In this document: piece by piece, positions 1 to 32,219 of the stretch | Numbering within the stretch: the first letter of the stretch is position 1 | How the letters are laid out: each line of letters begins with the position of its first letter | Source: Euleptes europaea | Lineage: Eukaryota > Chordata > Lepidosauria > Squamata > Sphaerodactylidae | Length of the DNA stretch: 64,000 bases | Direction: 5' to 3' | Assembly (NCBI RefSeq): GCF_029931775.1 | Contig: NC_079324.1 | Location: forward strand, 63,681,268 to 63,745,267 | Notes under the pieces: model-generated | The model's database searches: none | What the model saw: the letters and a program-made list of their open reading frames with translations, nothing else | Told to the model about the DNA's origin: nothing | Translations under genes and position numbers: made by a program

Positions 1-100
1 TGTAAGGGGACTCCCTGTTGCATCTCTGATGGAATCACTGTCCTGGGTTTGTCTGTTGTTGGGAGGTATGCCCGGATCACTGACTCATGCAGACACAAAA

Positions 101-398
101 GAAGAAGAGGAGTTGGTTTTTATATGCCGACTTTCTCTACCACTTAAGGCAGAATCAAACTGGCTTACAATCACCTTCCCCTCCCCACAACAGACATCAT
201 GTGAGGTAGGTGGGGCTGAGAGAGCTGTGACTAGCTCAAGGTCACCCAGCTGGCTTCATGTGGTGGGGTGGGGAAACCAACCCGGTTCACCAGATTCGCT
301 TCCGCCGCTCATGTGGAGGAGTGGGGAATCAAACCCGCTCCTCCAGATTAAGAGTCCACCGCTCCAAATCACCACTCTTAACCACTGAACTACGCTGG
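101..398 (-). repeat. SINE-A (tRNA-head SINE), near full length
   Basis: On the minus strand it begins with a tRNA-like head (TAGTGGTTAAGAG as A-box region, GGGTTTGATTCC as B-box) and ends in a GAAGAAG-type tail next to a TATAAAAACCAACTC block. The same family recurs many times in the window. It lies upstream of the first visible UBE3B exon. The family name is not known to me. Confidence 0.75.
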
Positions 399-578
399 AG
401 GTAGAATCCTCTTCAAGAGAGTAAGAGCACAGTGTGCCTCCTATTCTAATGCAGGTACACCATGTTCTTGGCTTCCAGAAGCTTGGAGCACACGGCTTGA
501 CTTGATGCCCTGGGGTCAGGGTGACAAAGTTATAGCCATTCCATCATGGATTCTCCCCCCCCCCCCCTTTTGTTGCAG

Positions 579-22205
<21,627 letters not shown>

Positions 22206-24850
22206 CTGTCAGGATCTTTCCAGAGCCGCTGGCAGGGGCCGGGTGCGCCACATCAGGTCTTTCCGGGCAGGGGGTGCAGCAGTTCTTCTCTGCCCTGCGT
22301 GGGCTTGGCATTGAGTGTGGCGGCCCCAAAGGGGAAAGGGCCGGCTACGGTTCCAACAGCTTTTGACTTGCCACGATCTGAAGGCAGCTGGCCTATTAAA
22401 AGCAGCTTTGAGCTCAAAGCCTGTGGAGTTGCGGAGCGGGACAAGTCCTGATGCCGGGGCTTCCTACTTCTGACTCAGGACATGCGGCAGGTATGGATCA
22501 TCGGAGAGCTGCCTGGAAACTCTGCCTGCTCCTTCGGCTCGGCTGACGCCTCTGTGTGTGTTCCAGACACACTGTTGGATTTGGGAGTGTGCAGGATGGG
22601 CCTGGGTGGGGTTGCCCTGGAACAGAGGCACGCAAGGAATGGGGGGGCCCATCTTCTCTCTGTCCCGCTTATGAAAGTTGGGGGAGGCCAGTTGGAATCC
22701 GGCCCCCAGTGCACACCAAACCCCTGTCCTTTACAGCACTCTGAAACGACAGCAACGTAACTCAAAGACGACATTTTGCCCGGGAGTCGCAGCTGGTTCT
22801 GCCAAAAGCCTCGTCTCATCTTGTCCACAGAGCCTCGCACATTTCTTTGTTCAGTCTTTTCCCCCAAACGGAATCTCTCACTTTGGCCTGTTTTGCCACC
22901 TTAGACTTGTTCACTTGGTCCCGCAGCAAACATTTGCTAGTCGATTTCTTTCTTTTGGTCTTAACTTATTTTATGAGACTTTCAGCAGCCTGGTGGTCCG
23001 GGAAGCTGTAACACGGAGCATTGGCCAACCATGTTTGCGATGTTGTTGTTTTCTCCCTGGTGGACCCTTTCCAGTGGCAAGTTTGCAAACCCTCAGCAGC
23101 CGGGCCTTGTATAGGGGGCAGTGGACTGGGAGCACAGGCGAGCCTCCCGCACGAGCACAGAGGCAAAGGGCGCTTTAACCCCCTCCTCTCCTGAGGCTCT
23201 GGCCCGCCTGTGTCCTTCTGCTGCACCTGAGCTGGCTCTCATCTAGGTCCAGGAGTGAGGGCCCCCCAGAGGACTCTCCTAGAGTCTTGCTTGTTGCTCA
23301 CGCTGAGGAGGAAGGGCTGAAGAGCCCTCGGCCTGTAAGCGGAGCCAGCGCTTCTGGCACTGGCCGGACCCTGTGACAAATGCCCCTCGGAGATTGTGTA
23401 GCTTTAGAGCCCCGAGCCATTCTGGACACCAAATTCTCAGGGACTCGTTTCTGTGGAATGTGTTTCTCTCTCTTCTGGAAACCGCCAGCAACTATGGAGT
23501 ACAAACTCCTGCAAAGCTCAGCTCTTGCAAGTGAGTTTTGGCTGAAGCGGTGAGTTGTTCACTCCATGTATTCGTGTGGGTTGGTTTTCCTGTTTCTGTC
23601 TGCTCACCTCCCTCTCCATGTTCTGAAAATCTGGGTGTACGTCCTTGGGGTGGTACTGTCCCCCATAAACAGGTTGCGGCTGTTCATTCTGACTAAATGT
23701 GCCTCTTTGTCTCGAAGGATCTGGCAAACCCTAGGCGGTGATAGTAGAGGAGGGCCTGTTTTGGAGAACTGCCACCTTGCCATAACTCTTTCCCCCATAA
23801 AATGGACTGGTTGTGCCCCTTCTCAGGGTATGGCAGTAGCAACTCCTGATCTTTTCCCCCAAAGGCTGCTGCTGTTCTCAGTGTTCAGGGATTGAAACTC
23901 GGGCGATCTGCAAGGTTGGCCCTTCCCACCGGCTGGGGGCTGACTCTGCTACCCTGCCGGGGTGGGGGGAAAACCCACGCCCCTGTGGAAATTCTGGGAA
24001 GGAAGTGCCCAGACAGAGGGTAGCTGCAACTGTAAATACTGTATAATTTTTTTCAAGGAAGTTGCATGTGCCGTTTTATTAATCTTTTTTTTGCAGAAGA
24101 AGCCCTGTTGGCACTTCCTGTTTTGAGGGTTCCGCCACTGCTGACCTGCAACAGTGTAGCTTGAAGATGTAAAATAGTGTTTTGTTTTTTTAAAAAAAAA
24201 TTCTTTTGATGGGCAGGGCCCAGATGAGCTTACAAGCATGAAATGATTAACACTAAATCTCTTTCTCTGTGTCTCTTCCTGCCCTCACTCCCACTTCACT
24301 GACTTTTAAACGTTGCTAGAGAATGAAAAGTTCTCGAACCTTCTGCAGTCTGGAGGTCAGTGGTCTTCTCCGGGCAACTGAAAACAGTGCATTGTAGCCG
24401 ACGTGGGATGCACTGTAGGGGGAGTGGTGCAAAGAGCAACAGGAATTGTGGGGTGGGGGTAGACTGGATTACCACTCCATGGCTCTCTGCCTTAATTTCA
24501 CTGCAGGAGAAAGCCACGTCCTCCTCTGCCCAGGGTGCAGTGCGTCTCCCCTCCCCATGTGCAAACTGTGACTGTGATAACCTAGAAGCAGTTTGGCAGC
24601 CAGCGGTCGCCTCTGTCTCGCATACCTTCTCTCACTTGGACTCTGCTTCTGCAGGAAGGGGTGTGCCCTCGACCCCTTTGCCCTGCATGCCCACTCCGTG
24701 GCCAGGAGGGAAGTCTTTGCCACAGGAGATGAAAAAACTCTGCTCTCCTTCCACCTCCCCCCCCTCCAATTGCAGTTTGGGTTTATAATCCTGGTGCATT
24801 CTGTGACAGAAATTCAGGAATATAGGAAATAAAACTATTGGTTGAACATA
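22206..24850 (+). other. UBE3B: UBE3B 3' UTR with poly(A) signal
   Basis: The stop codon is at 22203-22205. About 2.6 kb of sequence without recognised repeats follows, ending at an AATAAA hexamer at 24828-24833. Just after it a CT repeat and LINE-like sequence begin. The lack of SINE copies here, against their density elsewhere, fits an exonic UTR. The end point is inferred from the hexamer; cleavage would fall about 10-25 bp downstream. Confidence 0.6.
24828..24833 (+). terminator. Canonical AATAAA, likely UBE3B cleavage signal
   Basis: The hexamer sits about 2.6 kb past the UBE3B stop and is the first canonical signal I noticed in the tail. Upstream is U-rich sequence. No transcript data were available. 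Confidence 0.5.
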
Positions 24851-24869
24851 GTTGTTGGCTTTAGGTTTT

Positions 24870-25085
24870 CTCTCTCTCTCTCTCCACGGGATTGTTTGAG
24901 AAACTTGCTGGATGCTGTATCGGACTGTAGGGAGAGAGGTGGTCCTGCAAATAAGAGGGGCCAAGGCCATCAAAGGGCTTTGCATGTGATAACCGATACC
25001 TTAAACTGAGCCTGTTATCAGATGGGCAGCCGATGGAGCATTTGCAGAATGAGACTGGTCTAGTCTCAATGTTACTGTTAACTTT
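24870..25085 (+). repeat. LINE 3' region, class uncertain
   Basis: Phrases GGCCAAGGCCATCAAAGGGC and CAGATGGGCAGCCGATGGAG match a motif common in sauropsid LINE tails, also seen (antisense) near 50.04-50.17 kb. Confidence 0.4.
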
Positions 25086-25144
25086 CCTTTTAAAAAAGCA
25101 ATGGAAAAAGCTTTTAAAGGGCAAATGAATGACAAGGCTTAAAG

Positions 25145-25290
25145 CAGGGGTCGGAAAACTCATTAGTCAAAAGAGCCAAATATCAACAGTACAACGATTG
25201 AGATTTCTTACGAGCGGGCATGAGAGCAGGGGCTCCGAACCAAGTTCGGAGAGCCACACTCAACGGGCCAAAGAGCCGCACCAAGGCTTA
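25145..25290 (+). repeat. hAT-type DNA transposon relic
   Basis: Begins CAGGGGTCGGAAAACTCATT then AAAGAGCCAAATATCAACAG, the start of a well-known hAT (Charlie-like) group. Only one end is clear. It lies in the gap between UBE3B and MMAB. Confidence 0.55.
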
Positions 25291-26229
25291 AAGCCCTTCT
25301 GCCCAAGAGCTGAAAGCCCTTCACCAATACATTTTGTTGCCTTCTTCATGACAGCCCTGTAAGGTGGGTCAGTATTGTGGTACCCACATTGGAGCAGGGA
25401 GGTGGAGGGAGTGGTTACAGGGCCCAGGTGCAGCACATTGTGACAACTAAACCATCTCCAAGCTGGGGGCCATGTATTTCCACAACCCGGAAGCTGGGGC
25501 TGGGCGGGGGCTTCCTAGCTGGCAGCGGCTGTTAATTGGGGACAGGATCCCTTGGCTCCCTCTTCCCCTTGCTGGTGCCCCTTCATGACTGCAGAAGCCT
25601 CTACAAACTGGTAGAAAATGCTACCATTAGGTGAAAGGCCCTGTCCCCCAGAGCTCCCTGCCTGCACTTTGTATATATGCTAGTCTCAAGGCAAATTATA
25701 TTTCCACCCATGAAAAGGAGACATGGGCTTAAAACACCCCTTCACCACTCTTTGGCTCAGGGCCTTCACTGCCCCCACCCTGCCTAATCTCAAAATTCTG
25801 TTTTTAAAAGTCTTTTGAAATGGGGGTAAACATCAGGTTCCAGCTGCGGTCGCTCGGATGCAGCTGTGTTCATTTGCATCGGATACACTCACATTGATGA
25901 GCATGCATGACAATCACTGGTACGCTGTGTGTGTCTGGCGTTGCTGTGAGTATCCACTCACGGTGCTTTCTGCCAAGAGCTTTTTTTCCTAGTGTGGGTT
26001 TTCCCATCAAATGCTCAGTGGGTGGGGTCCAGCAGGTGTATTCCACTAAGGGTGGTGTTTTTCGCAAGTACAAAAAGTCTTACCTGCGGGAAATGCCCCA
26101 CCCCCCGCAGAACAGATCTGTCTGAACAATGAACAAGAGGCTGTCGAACACTTCCCTCTCGAACTGGCCTGCAAACTCTGCATGCTTCTGCGCACCTGGG
26201 ACTACCAAAGCTCTTCAGCCTTTTGTCCA
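25291..26229. other. UBE3B-MMAB intergenic gap
   Basis: Apart from a faint MIR-like piece (CAGCCCTGTAAGGTGGGTCA, about 25340-25400), nothing is recognised. The two genes are convergent, so no promoter is expected. Confidence 0.4.
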
Positions 26230-27062
26230 TGAGTGAGAATTTTATTTCCTGTAAATCAGGGGCCCGGTCTCCCATCTGCATGCCCATTGCGGGAGTACCG
26301 GCTTTGAACATTTCAATCCACTGAAAAAAGGTTTCCTGATGGGAAGTGAAAACAAATGGCTAAAATCATAGAAAGGATGTGAGAAGATGGGATGGACTCT
26401 TTTCCTCTCCCTTCCCATTCTGCTGTGGCTCTTGAGTTCCCCCACCCAGATGGAAAGAGTTTCCATGTCTTCTTGCAGCTGTTACTTAACATCATCTCAT
26501 TCACCCCCCCTTCTCCACTTCACTGTTCATAGCTGCTTGCTTTAAACAAAGAAAGACAAACACACAAGATCCTCTGGCTGCTGACTTTGCACGCTGCATT
26601 TAACACACAGAATATTACCCACCCCCAGACCCTGTGTTTCACAGCCACAGCCTTTGAATTTCTGCAACATCTGTCGGGTATCAGAGCACTGAGTGCAGTT
26701 GGAGTCTAGGAACAAGCATTGGTCTGAGCCAAATAAGGCTGGGCTTGCTGCATTGCCAACTAAGTGCCGGCAGCACCTGAACACAAGCATGCGATGTCTC
26801 AGCCAGAGCTTTGCAAATCAGCTGCCTCTTTCCTCCACAACACCTGCTGGCATGCCCCAATGCTTCTGATTCATCCCAATCCCTCTGATTTCCCTTAATC
26901 ATGCTGGAGTCAAGTGGAAAGTGGCTAACAGTTGCTGCTGGCGCACCATTCCTCACAACAGATTCTTCAGAGCTGCAAGGTTTCAGGATGGTGTCCTTTG
27001 CACTTTAATCCTGGTCTTATCAAGTCCCCACTGGCTGCAGCTTGTGACGGCCAGCCTTGGGA
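26230..27062 (-). other. MMAB: MMAB 3' UTR (inferred)
   Basis: From the TAA at 27065-27063 the minus strand runs through sequence with no repeat that I recognise to a minus-strand AATAAA at 26246-26241, the only canonical signal I noticed within about 2 kb. This leaves about 1.4 kb between it and the UBE3B signal at 24828, a tail-to-tail pair. Confidence 0.45.
26241..26246 (-). terminator. AATAAA on minus strand, candidate MMAB cleavage signal
   Basis: TTTATT on the plus strand, 817 bp past the MMAB stop. Inferred from motif and position only. Confidence 0.4.
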
Positions 27063-30000
27063 TTACGGCTCCATTCTGGTGTAGACTTTTTCTTCCTTCC
27101 CTTCCTTCCTTGCAGCGTAGCGGGCCAAGACAAACAGGTAGTCGCTAAGCCTGGAGATTGGGGTGAGGAGGAGGGAATTAATGCATAATTCACAGAAAAA
27201 ACGGTGGCACTAGAAATGCCACTTTATCCTACAGGGCAGGGGAAGGGCAGAGACTCATTCACAGAGCATTTACTTGGCTTGCAGATGCCATGCTCAATCC
27301 CCAATGTTTTCAGCATTGTCCTGCCTGTGCTCACCCCGCTGTGGTTTGGGGATACCACGGACGGCACCTGTGACACTGTCCTGCAGACTGGTTGCCCAGG
27401 AGGAAGTGAGGACAGCGTGATGCGCCTAAGGCTTAAGTTACCTGTTCAAGTACTTGGCCACGTTTGCATCCACTTCTCCAGATTTCACTAGAGGAACGAC
27501 GCTACAGAGCATTTAAAAAGAGAGTGATATTTAAACTGATAATTAAAAACTGGTTTTGGTGCCCCACACAACATCATAATTTTTCTTCATGCAACCACTC
27601 CCTAAGTCACCTGCAACATCAGCATCCCGGGCTTACCACTAATTTCAAAGGAACGTGCTAAACTGCGCAATTTACTCAAAGGCTGCAACAGTTTCGGCAA
27701 AACTATTACCCACATCGCCCCCACACCGCTCACTGGTTAAACCAGCAGCCTGTGGTGTGGGAGCGATGCTGGTAATAGTTTTGCAGTTCAACAGTTTGCT
27801 CCTAATCAACACCCCGAAGTCTTGCCCAAAACACGACGGCCCAGTTCTGACAGGCACAAAACAGTCTGACGGAGCAGAGGGCTCCTTCAGCCAACCAACC
27901 CCCTTCCATTTTCAAGGCTCTCAGAGGTTCGATGCTCACTGAAGTCACTTACCACCTCTCAGCCCTGCGACAGACGGCTCTGGAGAGATGGAGAGCAGCA
28001 CTGCTCCTGCCCCCGGACTGAAACGACAGTAAATGCAAAAAGGCAGGGAAGAGTCTTCTGCCTCTGAGGCAGCAGTTTGCAAACCCCCTCCCCATCCCCC
28101 GAATAAAAGCAAACATCAAGGGAAAATGTGCCATGGGGTAAGCTCTGTGAATGGGGCTGAGAGAGAAATTATTTGCCCACGGTTCTTCTGAAGAGTCCGT
28201 AGCTGAGGGGGGACTAGCTGCTGAACCACGTGGGGGGTAGCACTTCTACTACCCCAACCTTAAAAATCATGCAAAATAGCTACCGGCAAAATGAAAGCTG
28301 TCAGAGGTGGAAGCTGGTCCGAGTATCGATCGATCCAGGTCTCAAGTTCCAGGACGGGCTTTTCACTAAAGGACGTTCGTTCTATAGAGGAGAGGAGGAT
28401 GTGAGTGAAGAAAAGAACCGTCCCCCGCCCCCCGCAGACACGCCAAGTTGCCCCCTGCGCTTTATCACTTAACCCAGCTCTGATGCCATTTGCACACTGT
28501 AAAACCTACACCGGGGAACAAGAGCATGCCGATAGGAGGAAACCAGCTGAAAAGTGCAGGGTTTGTATTTAAAAAGGGGTTTTCCCCTTCTCTAATTACT
28601 TAAGTGAGACTCTCTGGCAGAGGAGATCGGAGTTGCCACGTTGGAGCCAGCGTCTTGCAGCATACACTGCACCTGCAGGAAGAAAGCAGGCGGAAAAAGG
28701 GCATTTGAGAAATAGTTTTGGAAAAGATGGTGCTTTTAGCATGTCATGCAGACTTCAAAGGCAACAGCATGATCCCAACCCCCTTTTGAAAAAGGACTGC
28801 ACAAACGATTTGGAGAATGATCTGTCATGGCTGGCTGCAACAGGGAAAAGCGAAGCCTTCATATATTGAACCAGCACCACTCCCAATTACCAAAGAGCTG
28901 GGGGAAACCAGCGGGGCGGCTGGCCACCTCCGCCGTGCCCTCTTTGGCACCTCTTCTAGGGCATGTAACTGACACTCTTGTCTTCCAGCAAACACTTCAC
29001 TTCAGTGAACAGTTCCAGGTGGTGTTTACAGTAAACATATGCATCTTTCCCCCTTGTACTTTTCTCTAGCTATCAAGAGCATTTTGATCCCACCACGTCT
29101 CCAAGGAGCTCAGAGCAGTGTGTGTGTGAATCTTCATTCCCCGTTTCTATCCTCCCTGTGAAGTAAGTTAGGCTGAGTGTGTAAAAATGGCCCAACATTT
29201 CCCTTCTTGGCAGTGTGAGATTTTGAACCCGGGTCCCTTGGACCCTAGTTCAACAATGTAGCCATCATTGCACACTGGCAGCAACATGCCGGATTATAAG
29301 GATTTGGGGTCTGTCCTTTGCCCCGAGCAATGAATTTGTGTACCAGATTGACTGATCCAATAGTTTCCCCCTCACCTTGTGAAGTTCTTCCACAAAGGAG
29401 TGACCATGTTCACGGCCAAATTCAGCACACAACCTGCAGCACAGGAGAACAGTATTAATCGCAAGCCCTCCACCTGATCCACACAAGAATTTGGTTTTCC
29501 ACAAGAATTCTCTCTGAGCATGTCTGGGTTATCCAAGACAGACACCACCTCAGTAGTAGCCAGAGAGATTTTTCACTGGCACTGAACTGATTCATTGCTT
29601 CTCTGAAACATCCAAGCAGGCAGCAAATGCATATCAGCTCTTCCATCACTTACCCTAGGGTGGAACTTAATTCATCCAGTGTCCCCAAGGCGTCAAAGAT
29701 CTGGTCATCTTTTGCTCTCCTCTCCCCAGTGAATGTGCTGGAAAATCCTTTTGAAACATGCAGGATGACAAGAGTGAGAAAAGGTTCAAACTGCTCAAAG
29801 TCAGATCCCACATGCAAGTACGTGAGTACAGTTCTTTAAGAACAGAAGAAGAGCCCTGCTGGATCAGACCCAGGCCCATCAAGTCCAGCAGACTGTTCAC
29901 ACAGTGGCCAACCAGGTGCCTCTAGGAAGCCTACAAACAAGACAACTGCAGCAGCATTATCCTGCCTGTGTTCCACTGCACCTAATATATTCAGCATGCT

Positions 30001-31773
30001 CTTTATGCATGATTACGGCCCACTCAGTGAGTGGCAGCCGAATGTGTGAACCAGCCCCATCAAAAGCATCATGGGGGTTAAGGCAAATCTACATGTGCAA
30101 GTTGTCACTTGATGTTGCAAGTATCACAATATGATTCTTAACATCCTATTATAATCTTGTATTAAAATAAGCACACTGTCACAGTTACACTCCAAGTTCT
30201 TTCTTCTTTTTAAAGGACCAGAGCTGGTGCAAGAGTCTACATTTGTTTCCCTTTGTAAATTAGAATCTGAAGGTGAGGCATGAAGAAGATCCAGTTAAAG
30301 CAGTGGTTCCCAACCTTTTTTTGACCAGGGACCACTAGGACTTTTTTGTTCGGTGCAAGAACCCCAAGGTTCAAAATAAAAATTCCGAGAATTTGAAAAT
30401 AAACTTTAATCATAACTGTTAGTTAAACATTAAACTTAGAATAATATTTGAATATATATTTTTATAATAGATAACTTTTAATTGAAAATATTAATTTATT
30501 ATGGGTTTATAACTTTGTTTCGCGGACCTTAATTTAGTTCTCGCGGACCCCTGGGGGTCCACAGACCCCCGGTTGGGAACCAGTGAGTTAAAGGATCTCC
30601 AGTGGTGGGCTCTGGAAAAGGCATTCCTAGGACTTTGGAGAATTTCAGGAAACAATCCTGAGTAAGATGGACCAGCACCTGTTCTGCATGCAGAAGGCCC
30701 CAGGTTCAATTCCAGGCATTTAAGGATCTCGGGTGCTGGGAGAGATATTTCTCAAGACTCCTTGAGAGCCACTCTTAGAGACAGGAGCCTTGTGGCGATT
30801 TAAAGACTGACCGCATTATTATTCCAGCATAAACATTCACAGGCTAGACCCCACTTCTTCACATGCAACAAGCAGATCTTTGCTATGCACTTATTTAATA
30901 CTGGAGATATGAGGCTCCTACCCCAGCAAAAACAGATGATTGACAGGCTAGAAAATCCCAAAATGGGCTGGTTTGGCATAAGGCGGCTTCAGAGGGCAGG
31001 TGCCCTTAACATCAGCCTTGGCTGACAGTTGCTACCTTTGTCGCCGGTCTTCGTGTAGATCTTTGGGACTTGGCTTGTCTTCTTGGGTTTGGCATCTAGA
31101 CTAGTGGGAAAATCAAAAGAAAAATTAACTAGCTCTAAATATTAAGGTGCATGAGGTTTGAAACTGGTCCAACTGGTGCAGTGTGAACACCTTTTAAACC
31201 GGTTTAGGTGATTTGTGTCAACCTGGACCAGCCAGAAAGTAAAATAGCTAAGAAATGACGAGTAATAAAACATTGGTAAGTGGTGGGCTCTCCATCCCTG
31301 GAGGTTTTTAAGCAGAGGCCTGATGGCCATTGTTAGCAATGCTGATTCTATGACCTTAGGCAGTTCACGAGAGGGAGGGCATCTTCTGGGCATGGAGCAG
31401 GGGTCACTGGGGGTGTGAGGGAGGTAGCTGTGAGTTTCCTGCATTGTGCAGGGGGTCGGACTAGATGACCCTGGTGGTCCCTTCCAATTCTATTATTTAT
31501 TTCCCAAATTTCGAGGTTCTTCCCTTCCCCTGATGATGCATTTTGCATTCTCCGTGCTTATTTAAACTCCGGGCATGCAAGTCAGGGCCCCATTTGCCTG
31601 GCTGCGCGTGTCCAGGTTTCCGGCACGCGCCATGAATTGCCCGCCGAGCCCGCGGCCGCTCACCTGGGCGGCTCCCCCTGCTGCTGCCGGCTCAGCGCCC
31701 GCTCGAAGCCCCGCCGGACGGCCACCGCCCCTCGGCTCAGGCAGCGCCGGCAGCCCGGCCCCGCACTCGCCAT
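27063..31773 (-). CDS. MMAB: MMAB, cob(I)alamin adenosyltransferase (9 coding exons)
   Basis: Mitochondrial PduO-type ATP:cob(I)alamin adenosyltransferase. It moves the 5'-deoxyadenosyl group of ATP onto cob(I)alamin to make adenosylcobalamin for methylmalonyl-CoA mutase. Exons in transcript order (+ coordinates): 31664-31773, 31036-31100, 29654-29747, 29376-29433, 28600-28672, 28284-28381, 27953-28017, 27442-27501, 27063-27150. Total 711 bp, 236 aa plus stop (human 250). The start ATG at 31773-31771 has a G at +4 and opens an Arg-rich, acid-poor leader ([20 protein letters not shown]), fitting a mitochondrial presequence. The ATP-binding N-terminal motif is [20 protein letters not shown]; the active-site helix reads [11 protein letters not shown], keeping the equivalents of human Arg186, Arg190, Arg191 and Glu193, with Cys in place of Arg195. 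The C-terminus is short (EKVYTRMEP). Exon number matches human. No break was found. Confidence 0.95.
29080..29285 (-). repeat. SINE-B, diverged
   Basis: In MMAB intron: GTGAAGTAAGTTAGGCTGAG, then TTGAACCCGGGTCCCTTGGA. An older copy of the family at 13345-13575. Confidence 0.5.
29845..30060 (-). repeat. LINE 3' end (family E)
   Basis: Reverse copy of the tail at 10.94-11.14 kb: CCATCAAGTCCAGCAGACTG and GCCAACCAGGTGCCTCTAGG. In MMAB intron. Confidence 0.65.
30301..30585 (+). mobile_element. Non-autonomous hAT element, complete with 8-bp TSD
   Basis: 285 bp with inverted ends (CAGTGGTTCCCAACC at left; GGTTGGGAACCAGTG at right, one mismatch when inverted) flanked on both sides by the 8-bp direct repeat AGTTAAAG (30293-30300 and 30586-30593). 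An 8-bp target duplication and CAGTG-type ends are hallmarks of hAT transposons. The inside is AT-rich with no coding frame. It lies in MMAB intron. Confidence 0.85.
30600..30900. repeat. Old SINE-C and foldback-family fragments
   Basis: 30640-30775 matches SINE-C weakly (GCATGCAGAAGGCCCCAGGT). 30780-30900 matches the foldback family (GCGATTTAAAGACTGACCGC, CCCACTTCTTCACATGCAAC). Confidence 0.4.
31265..31500 (+). repeat. CR1-like LINE 3' end
   Basis: CTCTCCATCCCTGGAGGTTT, GTTTCCTGCATTGTGCAGGG and CCCTGGTGGTCCCTTCCAAT landmarks. Sense relative to the plus strand. It lies in MMAB intron 1, close to the promoter. Confidence 0.75.
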
Positions 31774-32200
31774 GCCTGCCCGGGGGGCGCGGCCGGCCGA
31801 AGCGTGTCCCTTCCCGGCTGCCGTCGCAGCCGCCTGACCGGCACGCCACCTCCTCCCGCGGGCGCCTGATTGGACAGACAGAGAGGCCTTGCTCCCGCCT
31901 CCAGCTCCGCCCCTGAGGCGGCGCCGGCCACGCCCCGCTTCCTCGAGTGACCTATGAGATAGAGCAACCTGGACGCGCCCACGCGGCGGTGATTGGCCAG
32001 GGATGGGACGGGTGGGCCACGCCCCTTCAGCTCTCTTTCATTCGCCCGGGAGTGGCGCCGGCGGTGGGAGTCGGGACAGGTGAGTCGGCGCAGGTGGGCT
32101 CTGGGGATGCTCGAGGGGGCGGCCGGGGCTTGCTGCGGGCGGGCAGGGGCCGCTGCTGGGGGCCAGGGGCGGGGGGCTCTGCGGCTGCTCCCTGGCACTT
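31590..32200. promoter_or_regulatory. Bidirectional CpG-rich MMAB/MVK promoter
   Basis: A GC-rich, CpG-dense block covers the MMAB first exon and the MVK non-coding first exon, with only about 250 bp between the MMAB ATG (31773) and the likely MVK start region. Between them are two inverted CCAAT boxes (ATTGG at 31869-31873 and 31992-31996) and GC boxes at 31907-31913, 31931-31936 and 32028-32034. No TATA box was seen. In human cells this shared promoter is known to respond to SREBP-2, which works with NF-Y and Sp1; those cofactor sites are visible here, but a textbook sterol response element is not. Confidence 0.8.
32030..32079 (+). other. MVK: MVK non-coding exon 1 (5' UTR)
   Basis: A strong donor (ACAG|GTGAGT, cut after 32079) follows the promoter block, and no ATG-led frame joins to the next exon in phase. 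Human MVK also has an untranslated first exon. The start of the exon is not visible; 32030 is a guess. Confidence 0.55.
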
Positions 32201-32219
32201 GGGAATTAATAGAGAAGGG

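Noticed and set aside
29-388. Open frame of 119 codons at the left edge
   Set aside because: It lies almost wholly within a reversed SINE-A and has no protein likeness.
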